This document shows positions 12,393 to 20,795 of a stretch of DNA of 64,000 bases, one piece after another (positions within the stretch are counted from its first letter, which is position 1; the number at the start of each line of letters is the position of its first letter). This stretch comes from Rhodobacter sp. CZR27 (GTDB lineage Bacteria; Pseudomonadota; Alphaproteobacteria; Rhodobacterales; Rhodobacteraceae). Made by a program: the position numbers and the translations under genes. The stretch spans positions 272,501-336,500 of the forward strand of contig NZ_CP023548.1 of assembly GCF_002407205.1 (NCBI RefSeq), read 5' to 3'. The notes beneath the pieces are model-generated. The model did not search any database, was not told the origin of the DNA, and worked only from the letters and a program-made list of their open reading frames with translations.

Positions 12393-12602
12393 TCACTCAA
12401 CTCTTGTCTTTCGCACAGGGCGTTCTTTGGGCATCGCGCTTTCCCTTTGGGGAAAGAGCGAGCGCTGGGTGGAAAAGGCCTCCCGATCAAGATGTTCGCG
12501 TATGAGCCTAGCAATCAACGTAGATTTCTTGTGACCCTTTTCGGCGCAATACACGCAGAAGCGCTCACCTTCGTCATCTGACAACAACACGGATAGCTTC
12601 AT
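12393..12602 (-). CDS. Small ribbon-helix-helix-like protein heading the R-M operon
   Basis: A 69-residue protein with an apparent beta-strand (MKLSVLLSDDEGERF) and two helices (FCVYCAEKGHKKSTLIARL, IREHLDREA). This is the pattern of CopG/Arc ribbon-helix-helix DNA-binding proteins, followed by a basic tail. It lies 31 nt before the first methyltransferase on the same strand, so it may control timing of the operon; this is an inference. An upstream ATG at 12680 would add 26 residues. The GGAGG upstream of the shorter start is rather distant (11 nt), so the start is uncertain. Confidence 0.6.
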   Translation of the reverse strand: MKLSVLLSDDEGERFCVYCAEKGHKKSTLIARLIREHLDREAFSTQRSLFPQRESAMPKERPVRKTRVE

Positions 12603-12749
12603 CTGGGGCCTGACCTCCCTCTCCGCATGCGTCCCGAAGGTCGCACTAATCGTGATAAATGCGCACTTTTGAGCATTCATCCCACCTCTCAGTACCCTTT
12701 CCAGGGGCTCACCGCAAGGTTCTAGGCAGGCGCCGTTTTGCTGCGGTGC

Positions 12750-13223
12750 TCATGCCGTCTGCCTGGAAGATGCCTGTGAAGGCATAGTTGATGCGCGTCG
12801 CATCGCACTTCTGGCATCAGTGTTCGGTTTGGCTATGTTGCGGGCCAATAAGGTGTGGTGCTCCGACCAATCAGCGGAAACTTGGCCGATCATCCTGTCC
12901 AGCGTAATGTGTTCAGGGTGCCGACCATCCAAGATGGCCTCCACGAGGTGTGGCGACAGCATTGTGAGCTTGAGCACACGGGTCATGTAGGAGGGCGCGA
13001 TCCCCTCGCGCTCGGCCAATTCGGTTATCGTCGTGAACTCTCCGGACTCCAACATCCGCTTCCAGCGGAAGGCGCGCGCCAGCGCCTTGATAAGTGCGCT
13101 GTCGGGCCTTCGCGGCTGCGCAGCGCCCTCTGGCAGCTGCATCTCCTTCCGCCCGCCGCGCTTCACGACGCGAAACGGGACGTGGAGCGTCACCGTCTCG
13201 GGAACCGGCTTGCCGCTGGTCAT
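12750..13223 (-). CDS. Helix-turn-helix protein downstream of serine recombinase
   Basis: A 157-residue protein whose centre (TITELAEREGIAPSYMTRVL) reads as a helix-turn-helix of the ParB/KorB kind, followed by LTMLSPHLVEAILDGRHPE. The basic N-terminus includes VPFRVVKRGGRKEMQLP. The ATG at 13223 overlaps the recombinase stop by 4 nt, so translation is probably coupled and the two may work together, for example as a directionality or control factor. No family name is recognised. The last 30 residues are low-complexity and may reflect a junction with different DNA. Confidence 0.75.
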   Translation of the reverse strand: MTSGKPVPETVTLHVPFRVVKRGGRKEMQLPEGAAQPRRPDSALIKALARAFRWKRMLESGEFTTITELAEREGIAPSYMTRVLKLTMLSPHLVEAILDGRHPEHITLDRMIGQVSADWSEHHTLLARNIAKPNTDARSAMRRASTMPSQASSRQTA

Positions 13224-14545
13224 GCAGCCGCCCCCATGTATCCTGCCAGCATCTCGCGCGCGAGGCCGCCAAGGCCATCGACGCGCAGCCGCACGTTCAG
13301 GCCGTCGGCCCCGATATCGACTCGCTCGACCAGCAGCGCCACGATGCGCGTCTGCTCGGCGGGGAATAGTTCGTCCCACAGCGGGTCGAGCTGCTGCAGG
13401 GCCGCACGGGCGTCGGCCTCGGTGATGTCCTCGTCCTGCGTCCGCGCCGCTCTGAAAGTACCCGCCACGATCTCAGGCTGGCGGAACACGGCGCGCAGCT
13501 GATCAATGACGGCGGCCTCTATCTCCCCTGCTGGCACGCGGCCGATGGGGCAGCATCCAGCGCCATGCTTCAGCACGGTCTGGCTGACATAGTAGCGGTA
13601 GAGCCTAGAGCCCTTGCGCGTGTGCGTCGGCGAGAAGGCGGCGCCATCGGGACCGAACAGCAACCCCTTCAACAGCGCGGGCGTCTCGGCGCGGGTCCGC
13701 GAGGCGCGCTTCCGGGGACTCTCCTGCAGGATGGCGTGAACCTTGTCCCAAACCTCGCAGTCGACGATGGCGTCGTGCTCGCCCGGATAGCTGTCGCCCT
13801 TGTGGACCGCCTCGCCGATGTAGGCGCGGTTGCTGAGCATCCGATAGATGTACTTCTTGTCGATCCGGTTGCCGCGCGGCGTCCGGATACCGCGCGTGCC
13901 GACCTCCCGCGCCAGTTCCGTGCAGGACCCGATCTCGAGGAAGCGTGCAAAGATCCAGCGCACATGCGCGGCGGTTTCTTCGTCGATGACCAGCTTGCGG
14001 TTCTCGACGCGGTAGCCGTAGGGCGGCACCCCGCCCATCCACATGCCCTTCTTTCGACTGGCGGCGACCTTGTCGCGGATGCGCTCGGCGGTCACCTCGC
14101 GTTCGAACTGGGCGAAGCTGAGCAGGATGTTCAGCGTCAGCCGCCCCATCGACGTGGTCGTGTTGAACGACTGCGTCACCGAGACGAAGGTCACACCGTT
14201 CCGGTCGAACACCTCGACCAACTTGGCGAAGTCGGCCAGCGAGCGGCTGAGACGGTCGATCTTGTAGACCACCACCACATCGACCAGCCCGTCCTCGATA
14301 TCCTCCAGCAGGCGCTTCAATCCAGGGCGTTCCAGCGTGCCGCCCGAGATGCCGCCGTCGTCATACTGATCGCGGACCAGCACCCAGCCCTCGGAGCGCT
14401 GGCTGGCGATGTATGCCTCGCAGGCTTCGCGTTGGGCATGAAGGCTGTTGAACTCCTGCTCTAGCCCTTCCTCGGAAGATTTGCGGGTGTAGACGGCGCA
14501 GCGCAGCTTGCGGACGATCTTGGATTTCTCGGGCGGCTTCGTCAT
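13220..14545 (-). CDS. Large serine recombinase (site-specific integrase/resolvase family)
   Basis: Catalyses integration or excision by double-strand cleavage with a serine nucleophile. Of 441 residues, the N-terminal resolvase domain shows AVYTRKSSEEG with the likely nucleophile Ser23, QREACEAYI, YDDGGISGGTLERPGL and VYKIDRLSRS. It is followed by a recombinase domain (PPYGYRVENRKLVIDEETA) and a zinc-ribbon-like CCPIGRV region. The ATG at 14545 overlaps the DUF2924 stop by 4 nt; the longer open frame to 15091 is out-of-frame read of neighbours. It is the probable mobility enzyme of the 12.7-23.4 kb element. Confidence 0.93.
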   Translation of the reverse strand: MTKPPEKSKIVRKLRCAVYTRKSSEEGLEQEFNSLHAQREACEAYIASQRSEGWVLVRDQYDDGGISGGTLERPGLKRLLEDIEDGLVDVVVVYKIDRLSRSLADFAKLVEVFDRNGVTFVSVTQSFNTTTSMGRLTLNILLSFAQFEREVTAERIRDKVAASRKKGMWMGGVPPYGYRVENRKLVIDEETAAHVRWIFARFLEIGSCTELAREVGTRGIRTPRGNRIDKKYIYRMLSNRAYIGEAVHKGDSYPGEHDAIVDCEVWDKVHAILQESPRKRASRTRAETPALLKGLLFGPDGAAFSPTHTRKGSRLYRYYVSQTVLKHGAGCCPIGRVPAGEIEAAVIDQLRAVFRQPEIVAGTFRAARTQDEDITEADARAALQQLDPLWDELFPAEQTRIVALLVERVDIGADGLNVRLRVDGLGGLAREMLAGYMGAAA

Positions 14546-14997
14546 TTCCGCCCCCTGTGGTTCTTGAGCCCGAAGAAGACCCAGCCGTTCCAGCGCGTGC
14601 CGGTGATCGCGCGGGCGATCGCGGACAGCGACTTGTAGGGCCGCCCCTGCCATTCGAAGCCGTCCGCGGTGACGGTGACGATCTGTTCGACGCCCTGCCA
14701 CTCGCGCAGAAGCCGTGTGCCGGTAATGGGGCGGTCGCGATCGGCGCGGATGCCGCGCTTCGTCTTGTCGCCGCCATCCAGTTCCTCGCCAAGCTGCTCC
14801 AGCCGCTGGATCGTCTCGGGCTTCAGTCCGCCATAGGCGAGTTCCTGGATGCGGTATGCTAGACGGGACTCGAGGTAGCGGCGGTTGAACGGTGGCGGCT
14901 CGCTGTCGAACAGGTCGCGCCACTGTTTCTTCAGGTTGGGCGTCGGCGTGGTCTTGAGCGCGGCCAGGCGCGCGGGGATGGGATCGGGCTTGTTCAT
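14542..14997 (-). CDS. DUF2924 domain protein
   Basis: A 151-residue protein with the DUF2924 pattern: LKKQWRDLFDSEPPPFNRRY, ESRLAYRIQELAYGGL and TRLLREWQGVEQIVTVTADG, ending in YKSLSAIARAITGTRWNGW. That last block resembles a DNA-binding module. DUF2924 genes are regularly found beside large serine recombinases in alphaproteobacteria, so it may be a recombination accessory or directionality factor; that role is not established. The start at 14997 overlaps the preceding stop by 4 nt. Confidence 0.85.
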   Translation of the reverse strand: MNKPDPIPARLAALKTTPTPNLKKQWRDLFDSEPPPFNRRYLESRLAYRIQELAYGGLKPETIQRLEQLGEELDGGDKTKRGIRADRDRPITGTRLLREWQGVEQIVTVTADGFEWQGRPYKSLSAIARAITGTRWNGWVFFGLKNHRGRK

Positions 14998-15197
14998 GCA
15001 TTTCTCCGGCGAGTTGGAGTTGCATGACGGCATTGGTCGGGCGGATAGTGTAGGCAACGTTCTCCAGTATCGTCAGATACTTCGCCCTCATCCCGCATCC
15101 GCAACCGAACCAGCCCGAGCGCCACCAGGCCGCACAGCTCCGTGCGGCGCTCTGTGGGCGTCATCTGGTCGGGCGGGAGCGGATTGGGGCGTTTCAT
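14994..15197 (-). CDS. Small conserved protein of the recombinase operon
   Basis: A 67-residue protein, polar and basic, with a short hydrophobic stretch LCGLVALGLVRLR in the middle and His/Cys residues near the end (ERCLHYPPDQCRHA). It overlaps the helicase stop and the DUF2924 start by 4 nt each, which supports it as a real coupled gene. Function unknown. Confidence 0.65.
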   Translation of the reverse strand: MKRPNPLPPDQMTPTERRTELCGLVALGLVRLRMRDEGEVSDDTGERCLHYPPDQCRHATPTRRRNA

Positions 15198-16876
15198 GCA
15201 GCCGACCGCTCCGCACGGCCAAGAACGGCAGCGGTGATCGCGCCGCGGTTCCAACGGAAGTTCAGATGGCAGTTGGCGGCGTATTTCGACAGGCTGAAAT
15301 CCAGCCCATTGGCCTCGTGCCCCGCGCGCTGCAGCAGGTCCATCTGTTTCATCGTCGCCGGGTCGTTCAGCCAGCGACGGCTCTTGATCGAGGCGGTCCC
15401 GGTCTCGGTGGCGCGCAGGAAATCGTCTGCGGCGGCGAGCGCCTGCACCCGGGTGCCGATGGCGAGCGGCCGGATCGCCCTGCCTTTCGGCTGTCCGAGC
15501 GCGTGCCAGAGCGCGCCATCATGGAACACCCCGGCCCAGCCTTTGAACCCGCTCGCCATCATCGCCTGGCCGTCGCCATGCAGATCGCACCAGGCGAACG
15601 GGGACCGCTCCAGCAGGTCGATCTCCATCATGTCGAAGGCGGTCAGCAGTCGGGCCTCTGCTCGTTCCCGCGTGAAGACGTGACCGCAGAAATCACAGAC
15701 CGATGCTCCAAGCGGCAATTCGGCCTCACAGGTCGGGCACAGTTTCCAAGGTGCCTGGCCGGGCTCGGGATCGTCCTCGTCGAGGGTGATCTCCTGTTCG
15801 AGCGACCCGTGCCGGAGCGCCGCCCCCGCGAAGTCGAGCACGACGCAGTCGGTTTTCACGATGCCGGGAAAACGCGCGGGATCGACCCGCCGCAGGCCGC
15901 GACCGACTGCCTGGATGAAGGTGCCCTTGTGCAGCATGGGGCGCAGGATGCCGATGCAGCCGACCGGCTGGCTGTCGAACCCTTCCGTCAGGACCATGCA
16001 GTTCGTCAGCACCTGCACCTCGCCCCGGTCGAAACGGGCAATGAGGTCGGCGCGCGTCCGCGATGGCATCTCGCCCGAGATCGTCTCGGCCGTGACGCCC
16101 GCCGTACGGAAGGCCTCGGCAACCGCATCGGCATGGTCGACCGTCGCACAGAAGAAGATGGTGCGCCGGTCCGCTGCCTTCGCCTGCCAGTGTTCGACAA
16201 CAGCCTCGTTCAGCACCGAGCGGTTCAGCACCTTGTCTGCCGCGCGCATGTCGAAATCGCCAGCGGTGGCGCCGAGCCCCGCCAGTTCGTCCTCGACGCC
16301 GAGATCGATGGTATAGGTGCGCGGTGGCACCAGGAGACCGCGACTGATCAGCGTGCCGATCTTGAGGTGATAGCCGACATTGCTGAAGGTGCGGCGCAGG
16401 CTGCGGCCATCGCCGCGACCCGGCGTCGCCGAGAGCCCGAGCAGCTTGATCTCCGGATTGAGCGCCCGGGCCTCGTCGATGATGGACTGATAGCTTTGCG
16501 CCGCGGAGCGGTGGCATTCGTCGATGACGAGATGCGAGACCGGCGCCATCCGCTCGCGCCGGTTGGCGCGCGCCAGGGTCTGGACGCTTCCGAAGACGAT
16601 GCGGCCGTCCCAGTCGTCCTGCTCGGCCTTGACCACCGAGGTGGCCATTCCGGTCACGGCCCCGATGGAGGTCCGGTTCTGGTCGATCAACTCGTCCGTG
16701 TGCTGCAGCACCAGGACGCGGTCGTGTCGCCGGTGTTCCAGTTCCTCGCCGATGTAGAAACCGGCGATGGCCGTCTTGCCCGCCCCCGTGGGCAGGACCA
16801 GCATGGTGTTGCCGTGGGTGGCGGTGCGGTCGCGGGCGGCATCGACTGCCGCCCTCTGATAATCGCGTGGGATCAT
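15194..16876 (-). CDS. SF2 DEAD/DEAH-box helicase of the mobile element
   Basis: A 560-residue ATP-dependent helicase. Motif I LPTGAGKT (29-36), motif II DECH (119-122), motif III LSATPGRGDG, and motifs V-VI TEGFDSQPVG and QAVGRGLRR give the complete superfamily 2 core. After the core come two CxxC pairs (LCPTCEAE, VCDFCGHVF), a likely zinc finger, and a C-terminal region ending in DFSLSKYAANCHLNF. It probably opens duplex DNA during replication or recombination of the element. It starts 11 nt after the preceding gene and overlaps the next by 4 nt. Confidence 0.9.
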   Translation of the reverse strand: MIPRDYQRAAVDAARDRTATHGNTMLVLPTGAGKTAIAGFYIGEELEHRRHDRVLVLQHTDELIDQNRTSIGAVTGMATSVVKAEQDDWDGRIVFGSVQTLARANRRERMAPVSHLVIDECHRSAAQSYQSIIDEARALNPEIKLLGLSATPGRGDGRSLRRTFSNVGYHLKIGTLISRGLLVPPRTYTIDLGVEDELAGLGATAGDFDMRAADKVLNRSVLNEAVVEHWQAKAADRRTIFFCATVDHADAVAEAFRTAGVTAETISGEMPSRTRADLIARFDRGEVQVLTNCMVLTEGFDSQPVGCIGILRPMLHKGTFIQAVGRGLRRVDPARFPGIVKTDCVVLDFAGAALRHGSLEQEITLDEDDPEPGQAPWKLCPTCEAELPLGASVCDFCGHVFTRERAEARLLTAFDMMEIDLLERSPFAWCDLHGDGQAMMASGFKGWAGVFHDGALWHALGQPKGRAIRPLAIGTRVQALAAADDFLRATETGTASIKSRRWLNDPATMKQMDLLQRAGHEANGLDFSLSKYAANCHLNFRWNRGAITAAVLGRAERSAA

Positions 16877-16887
16877 GACCGTCCTCC

Positions 16888-17523
16888 TCAGCGCGCCCAG
16901 AAGGGTGCGGAACCGGACGATGGCGTGCCGGACTGGCCCATGCCGGTGTTCGACAGCTGGGCGCCCGTCGCGTTGTACTGACCCTGCTGCGGCGGCTGCG
17001 GCACGCTGCCCAGCAGGCGCGCATATTCGGCATGGTCGGCGCCGAGCGCGGCCTTTATGACGTTGCGCCCGGTGTCGTCGGGCTTGTCCTTGTCGCGCTC
17101 GATGCCGATGCGCGCCACGAACTCCAGCCCGCTCAACTCGCCGAGGCTGCGGATCATCCGCGCGGCGCGGGCGGCGTTCGACTGATCGTCGGCACGCACT
17201 CCTCGGGCGGATTCAAGGATGCCGCGGATCATGGCACGCCCACGGTTGCCGTAGGTATCGTCGCCCGGCCCGCCTGCCGCCTTCCCGCGGAAGCCGATCC
17301 GAGTGTAGATGCGGCGACGGGCGAACGGCCCCTCCATCACGACCGCCTCGGTGTTGAGGTAAAGGGCGGTGCTGGTCTTGCTCTGGGTCAGCCAGCCCTC
17401 GGGGCCCGCTCCACCGGGGCGGATGGTCAGGCAGACCTTCGCCAGCGTGTTGGCGGGAATGAGGTCGAAGGCGGCGTCCTGCGTGTCCGCGCCATTGAAA
17501 TCCATGTCGCTCGCCATGGTCAT
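16888..17523 (-). CDS. Predicted phage-type ssDNA-binding/DUF669-like protein
   Basis: A 211-residue soluble protein. The first 160 residues are mixed alpha/beta with VCLTIRPGG, TALYLNTEAVVMEGPFARRRIYT and LEFVARIGIERDKDKP; the tail is rich in Gln, Gly, Ser and Pro and ends in a hydrophobic PFWAR. A flexible tail is common in single-strand binding proteins. It is coupled by a 4-nt overlap to a Sak4-like ATPase, the arrangement in which phages carry DUF669/annealing accessory proteins. The family call is by context and shape. Confidence 0.55.
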   Translation of the reverse strand: MTMASDMDFNGADTQDAAFDLIPANTLAKVCLTIRPGGAGPEGWLTQSKTSTALYLNTEAVVMEGPFARRRIYTRIGFRGKAAGGPGDDTYGNRGRAMIRGILESARGVRADDQSNAARAARMIRSLGELSGLEFVARIGIERDKDKPDDTGRNVIKAALGADHAEYARLLGSVPQPPQQGQYNATGAQLSNTGMGQSGTPSSGSAPFWAR

Positions 17524-18416
17524 GCTCCTTTCGTCGTCGGGGAATGAGGCGCGGCAGCCGCCGCCGGGAGGTCGAAGTTGAGGCGGGACGCTCCCTCGGG
17601 ACGCGGCCCCCGGATCTTCGCCATGAGCCGCCCGAGATGGGCAGGCTCGATCATCGACAACCGCCCGCTGCGATCCTTCGCAGGCAGGCCGAAGTCGTTG
17701 ATCGTGGTGCAGACGAAGGCACGGAACGGCTCGCCCTTCTCAGGGCGCAGCTCGGTCAGTGTGATGACTTCATCAACGATTCCAGGGAGTTCCAGTCCTG
17801 TCTTGGACCCTTCGATCTGCATCGAGAAGTAGGGCTTGCCGAAGTCGTCCAGCTTCCTGTCGAGGAGACCGACCAGCCAGATGTTCTTGGCGGGCGTGTG
17901 CTGCAGATGCGTGAGCCAGCCGATCATCTCCTGGCCGAGCAATCCGTAGGTTGCGCGCAGGTCCGCCTTGCCGGTGCGGTCGGACTGCGCCTGCGGCTGG
18001 CCCTTGCACCATTGCAGGCAAATGCGGGAGGCAACCGAGATGCTGTCGACGAAGACCGTATCGTACTTGTCGAGCTGGCTTGCCGGTCCGAACGACGCAC
18101 AGACCCGAGCGAAGTGCCCCATGCCGTAGGGCTGGTCATCTCGCATGGCTGGATTGGCTCCACCGATCCAGGCCGCAAGATCGCGGGCGACCTCCCAGTC
18201 CCGGATACGGACTTCGTCGCCGGGCCAGCCCTGAACGGCCAATTCGCCAGCCTCGAGGTTCAGGAACAGCGTGCGCTGCGGATCGAGGGTCAGCAGTTGG
18301 GTGGTCTTGCCGATCCCGGAGGTGCCCGTGAGCACCCCCTTGATGCCGCGCGCCTCGCGCAAGCGTTCGTCTGCAGTGATGATCCGGATCGGTCCGGCGC
18401 CGAAAGGGGCGCTCAC
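17520..18416 (-). CDS. Sak4/RecA-like AAA ATPase (phage nucleotide-binding protein)
   Basis: A 298-residue ATPase with Walker A LTGTSGIGKTTQ (29-40), an acidic Walker B in TVFVDSISVA, and a RecA-like order of elements, including NIWLVGLLDRKLDDFGKPYF. This matches the AAA_24 family used by phages for single-strand annealing recombination. Neighbours encode a probable ssDNA-binding protein, a helicase and a RecB-like nuclease, together forming a recombination-dependent replication module. It overlaps the genes on both sides by 4 nt. Confidence 0.82.
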   Translation of the reverse strand: MSAPFGAGPIRIITADERLREARGIKGVLTGTSGIGKTTQLLTLDPQRTLFLNLEAGELAVQGWPGDEVRIRDWEVARDLAAWIGGANPAMRDDQPYGMGHFARVCASFGPASQLDKYDTVFVDSISVASRICLQWCKGQPQAQSDRTGKADLRATYGLLGQEMIGWLTHLQHTPAKNIWLVGLLDRKLDDFGKPYFSMQIEGSKTGLELPGIVDEVITLTELRPEKGEPFRAFVCTTINDFGLPAKDRSGRLSMIEPAHLGRLMAKIRGPRPEGASRLNFDLPAAAAAPHSPTTKGA

Positions 18417-18706
18417 CTGCTGGCATCCAGATCGCGGGCCGCGGCCGAGATGGCGATATCAGCGCCACCAGCGCCCTGGCGGCGTGCCATCTTCAGCACA
18501 TCGCCAAGCGCGCTGGTCAGCCGATACATGGCAGATTGCTGCTTCGCGAGGGCAACGAGGGCGAACTCGATCTCGTCAACCGTGGCACGCTCGATCGGCA
18601 CCGAGCGGCCCGCCCGGTCGGACAAGGCCGGCACATCGATCGTATCGGGGATCGCCTCCATCCAGCTCGACTGGCGCAGGCGTTTCAGGGGGGAGGTCGT
18701 GAACAT
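18413..18706 (-). CDS. Small conserved protein upstream of the AAA ATPase
   Basis: A 97-residue protein with an N-terminal polar part and a central predicted helix pair (ATVDEIEFALVALAKQQSAM, YRLTSALGDVLKMARRQG). It is coupled to the ATPase gene by a 4-nt overlap. The helical middle could mediate dimerisation, but no family is recognised. It is the first gene of the replication operon after the sigma factor. The 178-nt gap in front contains an imperfect GGACCGG/CCGGTCC hairpin on the minus strand. Confidence 0.65.
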   Translation of the reverse strand: MFTTSPLKRLRQSSWMEAIPDTIDVPALSDRAGRSVPIERATVDEIEFALVALAKQQSAMYRLTSALGDVLKMARRQGAGGADIAISAAARDLDASR

Positions 18707-18884
18707 TGTGGTGCTCCGTGCTTTCGTCGGTTGGTGTCCAGGGATCGTCGGGAAGACTGCTGCCGGGCCTGACGCCGCCCTGGAGCTTGCGGTCGGAGTG
18801 TTTCCCCGAGCGGGGGTGTTGCATTCCTCCGAGGGCCCGGCATGAAACTTGGCAGGACCGGGTCTTGGCCGGTCCTGTCATCAT

Positions 18885-19496
18885 CTACCGGCGGGCATCC
18901 GGAACTGTCGGGGCCGTGCCGAGATATGCCGCGAGATCAAGCGCTTCGGCCGCCTTCCGGATGGTGCCAAGCCGGGCGTAGACTGTGCTGCGATGGATCC
19001 CGAGTGCCTGCGCCGCTTCGGTGGGCGACATGTCGATCAGCGCCAGTGCAAGGTCCCGGCACGCCGGGGTCAGGCCCGCCAGGAACCGCCGGACATCGCG
19101 AACGAGGCCGAAGGCCTCATCCGGTGACCGGGCCGACCCGGCGTGCGGCGCTGCGCTTTCCGGAAGGGTTTCCGCGAGCGCCAGCACTGCGTCATCGCCG
19201 CGACCTTCGGACGGGGTGTCGAAGTCAATCCACGCCCGTTCGACCCGGAGGCGTTCGGTTGGCGCGGCCAGCGTGGCAATGCGGTTCGCCAGAACGCGGT
19301 CTGCGAACGTGTCGTACTGACCGCGGGAGGGGTCGAACTTGGCATCCCTGCGATAAAGGTGCAGACGCAGGTCCTGCTTGATGTCCTCGGCGTCCATGCC
19401 GGGGATTGCGCCCGAACGCGCCAGCCGTTCGGCCCGGTGACAGATGTTGCGAGAGACGCGCGAGCGCGCGTCGCAAATGGGGTGGAAACGCTCCAT
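18885..19496 (-). CDS. Sigma-70-like (ECF-type) factor of the mobile element
   Basis: A 203-residue protein with a region 2-like half (GMDAEDIKQDLRLHLYRRDA, ADRVLANRIATL) and a region 4 helix-turn-helix (LTPACRDLALALIDMSPTEA, AQALGIHRSTVYARLGTIRK). No anti-sigma gene is adjacent. It lies directly upstream of the replication/recombination genes on the same strand and may drive late or excision-stage expression of the element, or be a DNA-binding regulator derived from a sigma factor. The promoter it recognises could not be read. Confidence 0.8.
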   Translation of the reverse strand: MERFHPICDARSRVSRNICHRAERLARSGAIPGMDAEDIKQDLRLHLYRRDAKFDPSRGQYDTFADRVLANRIATLAAPTERLRVERAWIDFDTPSEGRGDDAVLALAETLPESAAPHAGSARSPDEAFGLVRDVRRFLAGLTPACRDLALALIDMSPTEAAQALGIHRSTVYARLGTIRKAAEALDLAAYLGTAPTVPDARR

Positions 19497-19589
19497 GAAG
19501 TTTCGCCTTCGTCCAGGTGGACGGGCACGCGGCCCGAGTGACCGGGACCGGCGAAAATTCGTTGGAGCGGCGGCCTTGGCGGGCTCAGC

Positions 19590-19628
19590 ACAAAGAGAAA
19601 CCGCTGAAACCCGGTTGGATTTCAGCGG
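19590..19628 (-). terminator. Terminator of the unknown two-gene operon
   Basis: A perfect 9-bp stem CCGCTGAAA/TTTCAGCGG (19601-19609, 19620-19628) with a 10-nt loop, followed on the minus strand by TTTCTCTTT. It lies 36 nt after the stop at 19665 and separates the cargo pair from the sigma factor gene. Confidence 0.7.
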
Positions 19629-19664
19629 CTTGAGCGGCGAACTCTTTCAAAGAAATTATTGAGG

Positions 19665-20795
19665 TCAGTCAGCGAATTTTCGTCGGGACTGTCCCTGTCT
19701 GCCTTGCTGGAGGTCATCGGCATTCGCCACGAAACGGGCGACATACTCGGCCCCGACCGTGGGTAGCGGATCGTCGGCGATCCCGAAGGCGGCACGCAGC
19801 GCCTTGGACAGCGTCTGCTTCTGCTTCTGGTGCCTCGAGGTCTCGGCGCTCTTGGCATGATGGACGGGGAGCCTGCCGCCCTGCATCGCGAACGCCTTCA
19901 GGTAGGTCCACGCCGCTTTCGGCTTGCCATTCTTGGCGCTCTTCAGCCCGAGCCCATCGGGCTCGAACCTCCGGGTCTCGCCCCGGAAACTCACGATAAC
20001 GACTTCATCGGCGACGAAGCGGATCCCGATTTCCTCCCATCGCGCGTTGCTCGGCAGCGCCCACGCCAGGTTAGAGACTGCGTTATCCGTTCCGCTCGCG
20101 ATCTGAGCGCGGAGATCGGCGAACACGACGGTCGATGGCTGGCAAGGCTGCAATTGCCCGCGGTCATCAAGGTGGACCAGATCCTCAAGCGCCATGCGCA
20201 TAACGCCTTCGCGATCCAGAGCGGCGGCAAGTTGCGGCGGGATTGATGAGGAGGTCGGGGCCAGTACCAGTTTGGGTCCCGGGTGGGTAATCACGTCGTC
20301 AAATTGCGCCACGTCCTCGCGTGCAAGCGGCCCCGGAACCGTCAGGAAAACAGGGAAACCCCGGCCTGCAAACACATCATGTGAGCCGATCCTGAAGACC
20401 GGTCGACGGTCGAAGCTTGCGGGCCGGTCGGACAGATCGAGTGCGGCAGCAATGCTCCGAGCCAATCCGACACGGTCGAGGCCGTAGATCATGATGTCGT
20501 TCTTGTTAAGGTCGAGATCGGCGCAGGCCTTAGGGCTGTCACCACAGACAGCGCGGATGGTGCCGTCGTCATGGTGCACGACTTGACGGGGGCACCCGTC
20601 ACCGCCCGGTGATGGGCAGGCGATGCTCGTCGTTCGCGTTCCGGTCGATCGCAACAGTGGGAGACAACAGCCGGGCTCGTCGACAACCACGCAGGCGAAT
20701 TCATCGCCCAACAGGCTGGCCCATTCGCGCCGGTCGGTCGCAGCATCGGTCAGCGCATCAAGCGCTTTCCAGAACTTCGAAATCCGCATCGTCAT
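19665..20795 (-). CDS. Unknown protein, second gene of cargo operon
   Basis: A 376-residue cytoplasmic protein of no family I recognise. Residues about 40-95 are Cys-rich (PGCCLPLL, IACPSPGGDGCPRQVV, IRAVCGDSPKAC), suggesting a metal-binding module. The middle has ordered alpha/beta segments (DVFAGRGFPVFLTVPGPLAR, EIGIRFVADEVVIVSFRGET), and the C-terminus is basic. The start at 20795 lies 38 nt inside the preceding gene; an ATG at 20789 fits the AGGGG ribosome site better. With its partner it forms an isolated transcription unit inside the element, as accessory or defence cargo often does. Confidence 0.7.
   Translation of the reverse strand: MTMRISKFWKALDALTDAATDRREWASLLGDEFACVVVDEPGCCLPLLRSTGTRTTSIACPSPGGDGCPRQVVHHDDGTIRAVCGDSPKACADLDLNKNDIMIYGLDRVGLARSIAAALDLSDRPASFDRRPVFRIGSHDVFAGRGFPVFLTVPGPLAREDVAQFDDVITHPGPKLVLAPTSSSIPPQLAAALDREGVMRMALEDLVHLDDRGQLQPCQPSTVVFADLRAQIASGTDNAVSNLAWALPSNARWEEIGIRFVADEVVIVSFRGETRRFEPDGLGLKSAKNGKPKAAWTYLKAFAMQGGRLPVHHAKSAETSRHQKQKQTLSKALRAAFGIADDPLPTVGAEYVARFVANADDLQQGRQGQSRRKFAD

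Noticed and set aside
14885..16981. Long 698-codon plus-strand frame opposite the helicase
   Set aside because: High GC keeps the antisense frame open; the composition is Arg/Ala/Asp/His-rich without motifs, while the minus-strand helicase is complete.
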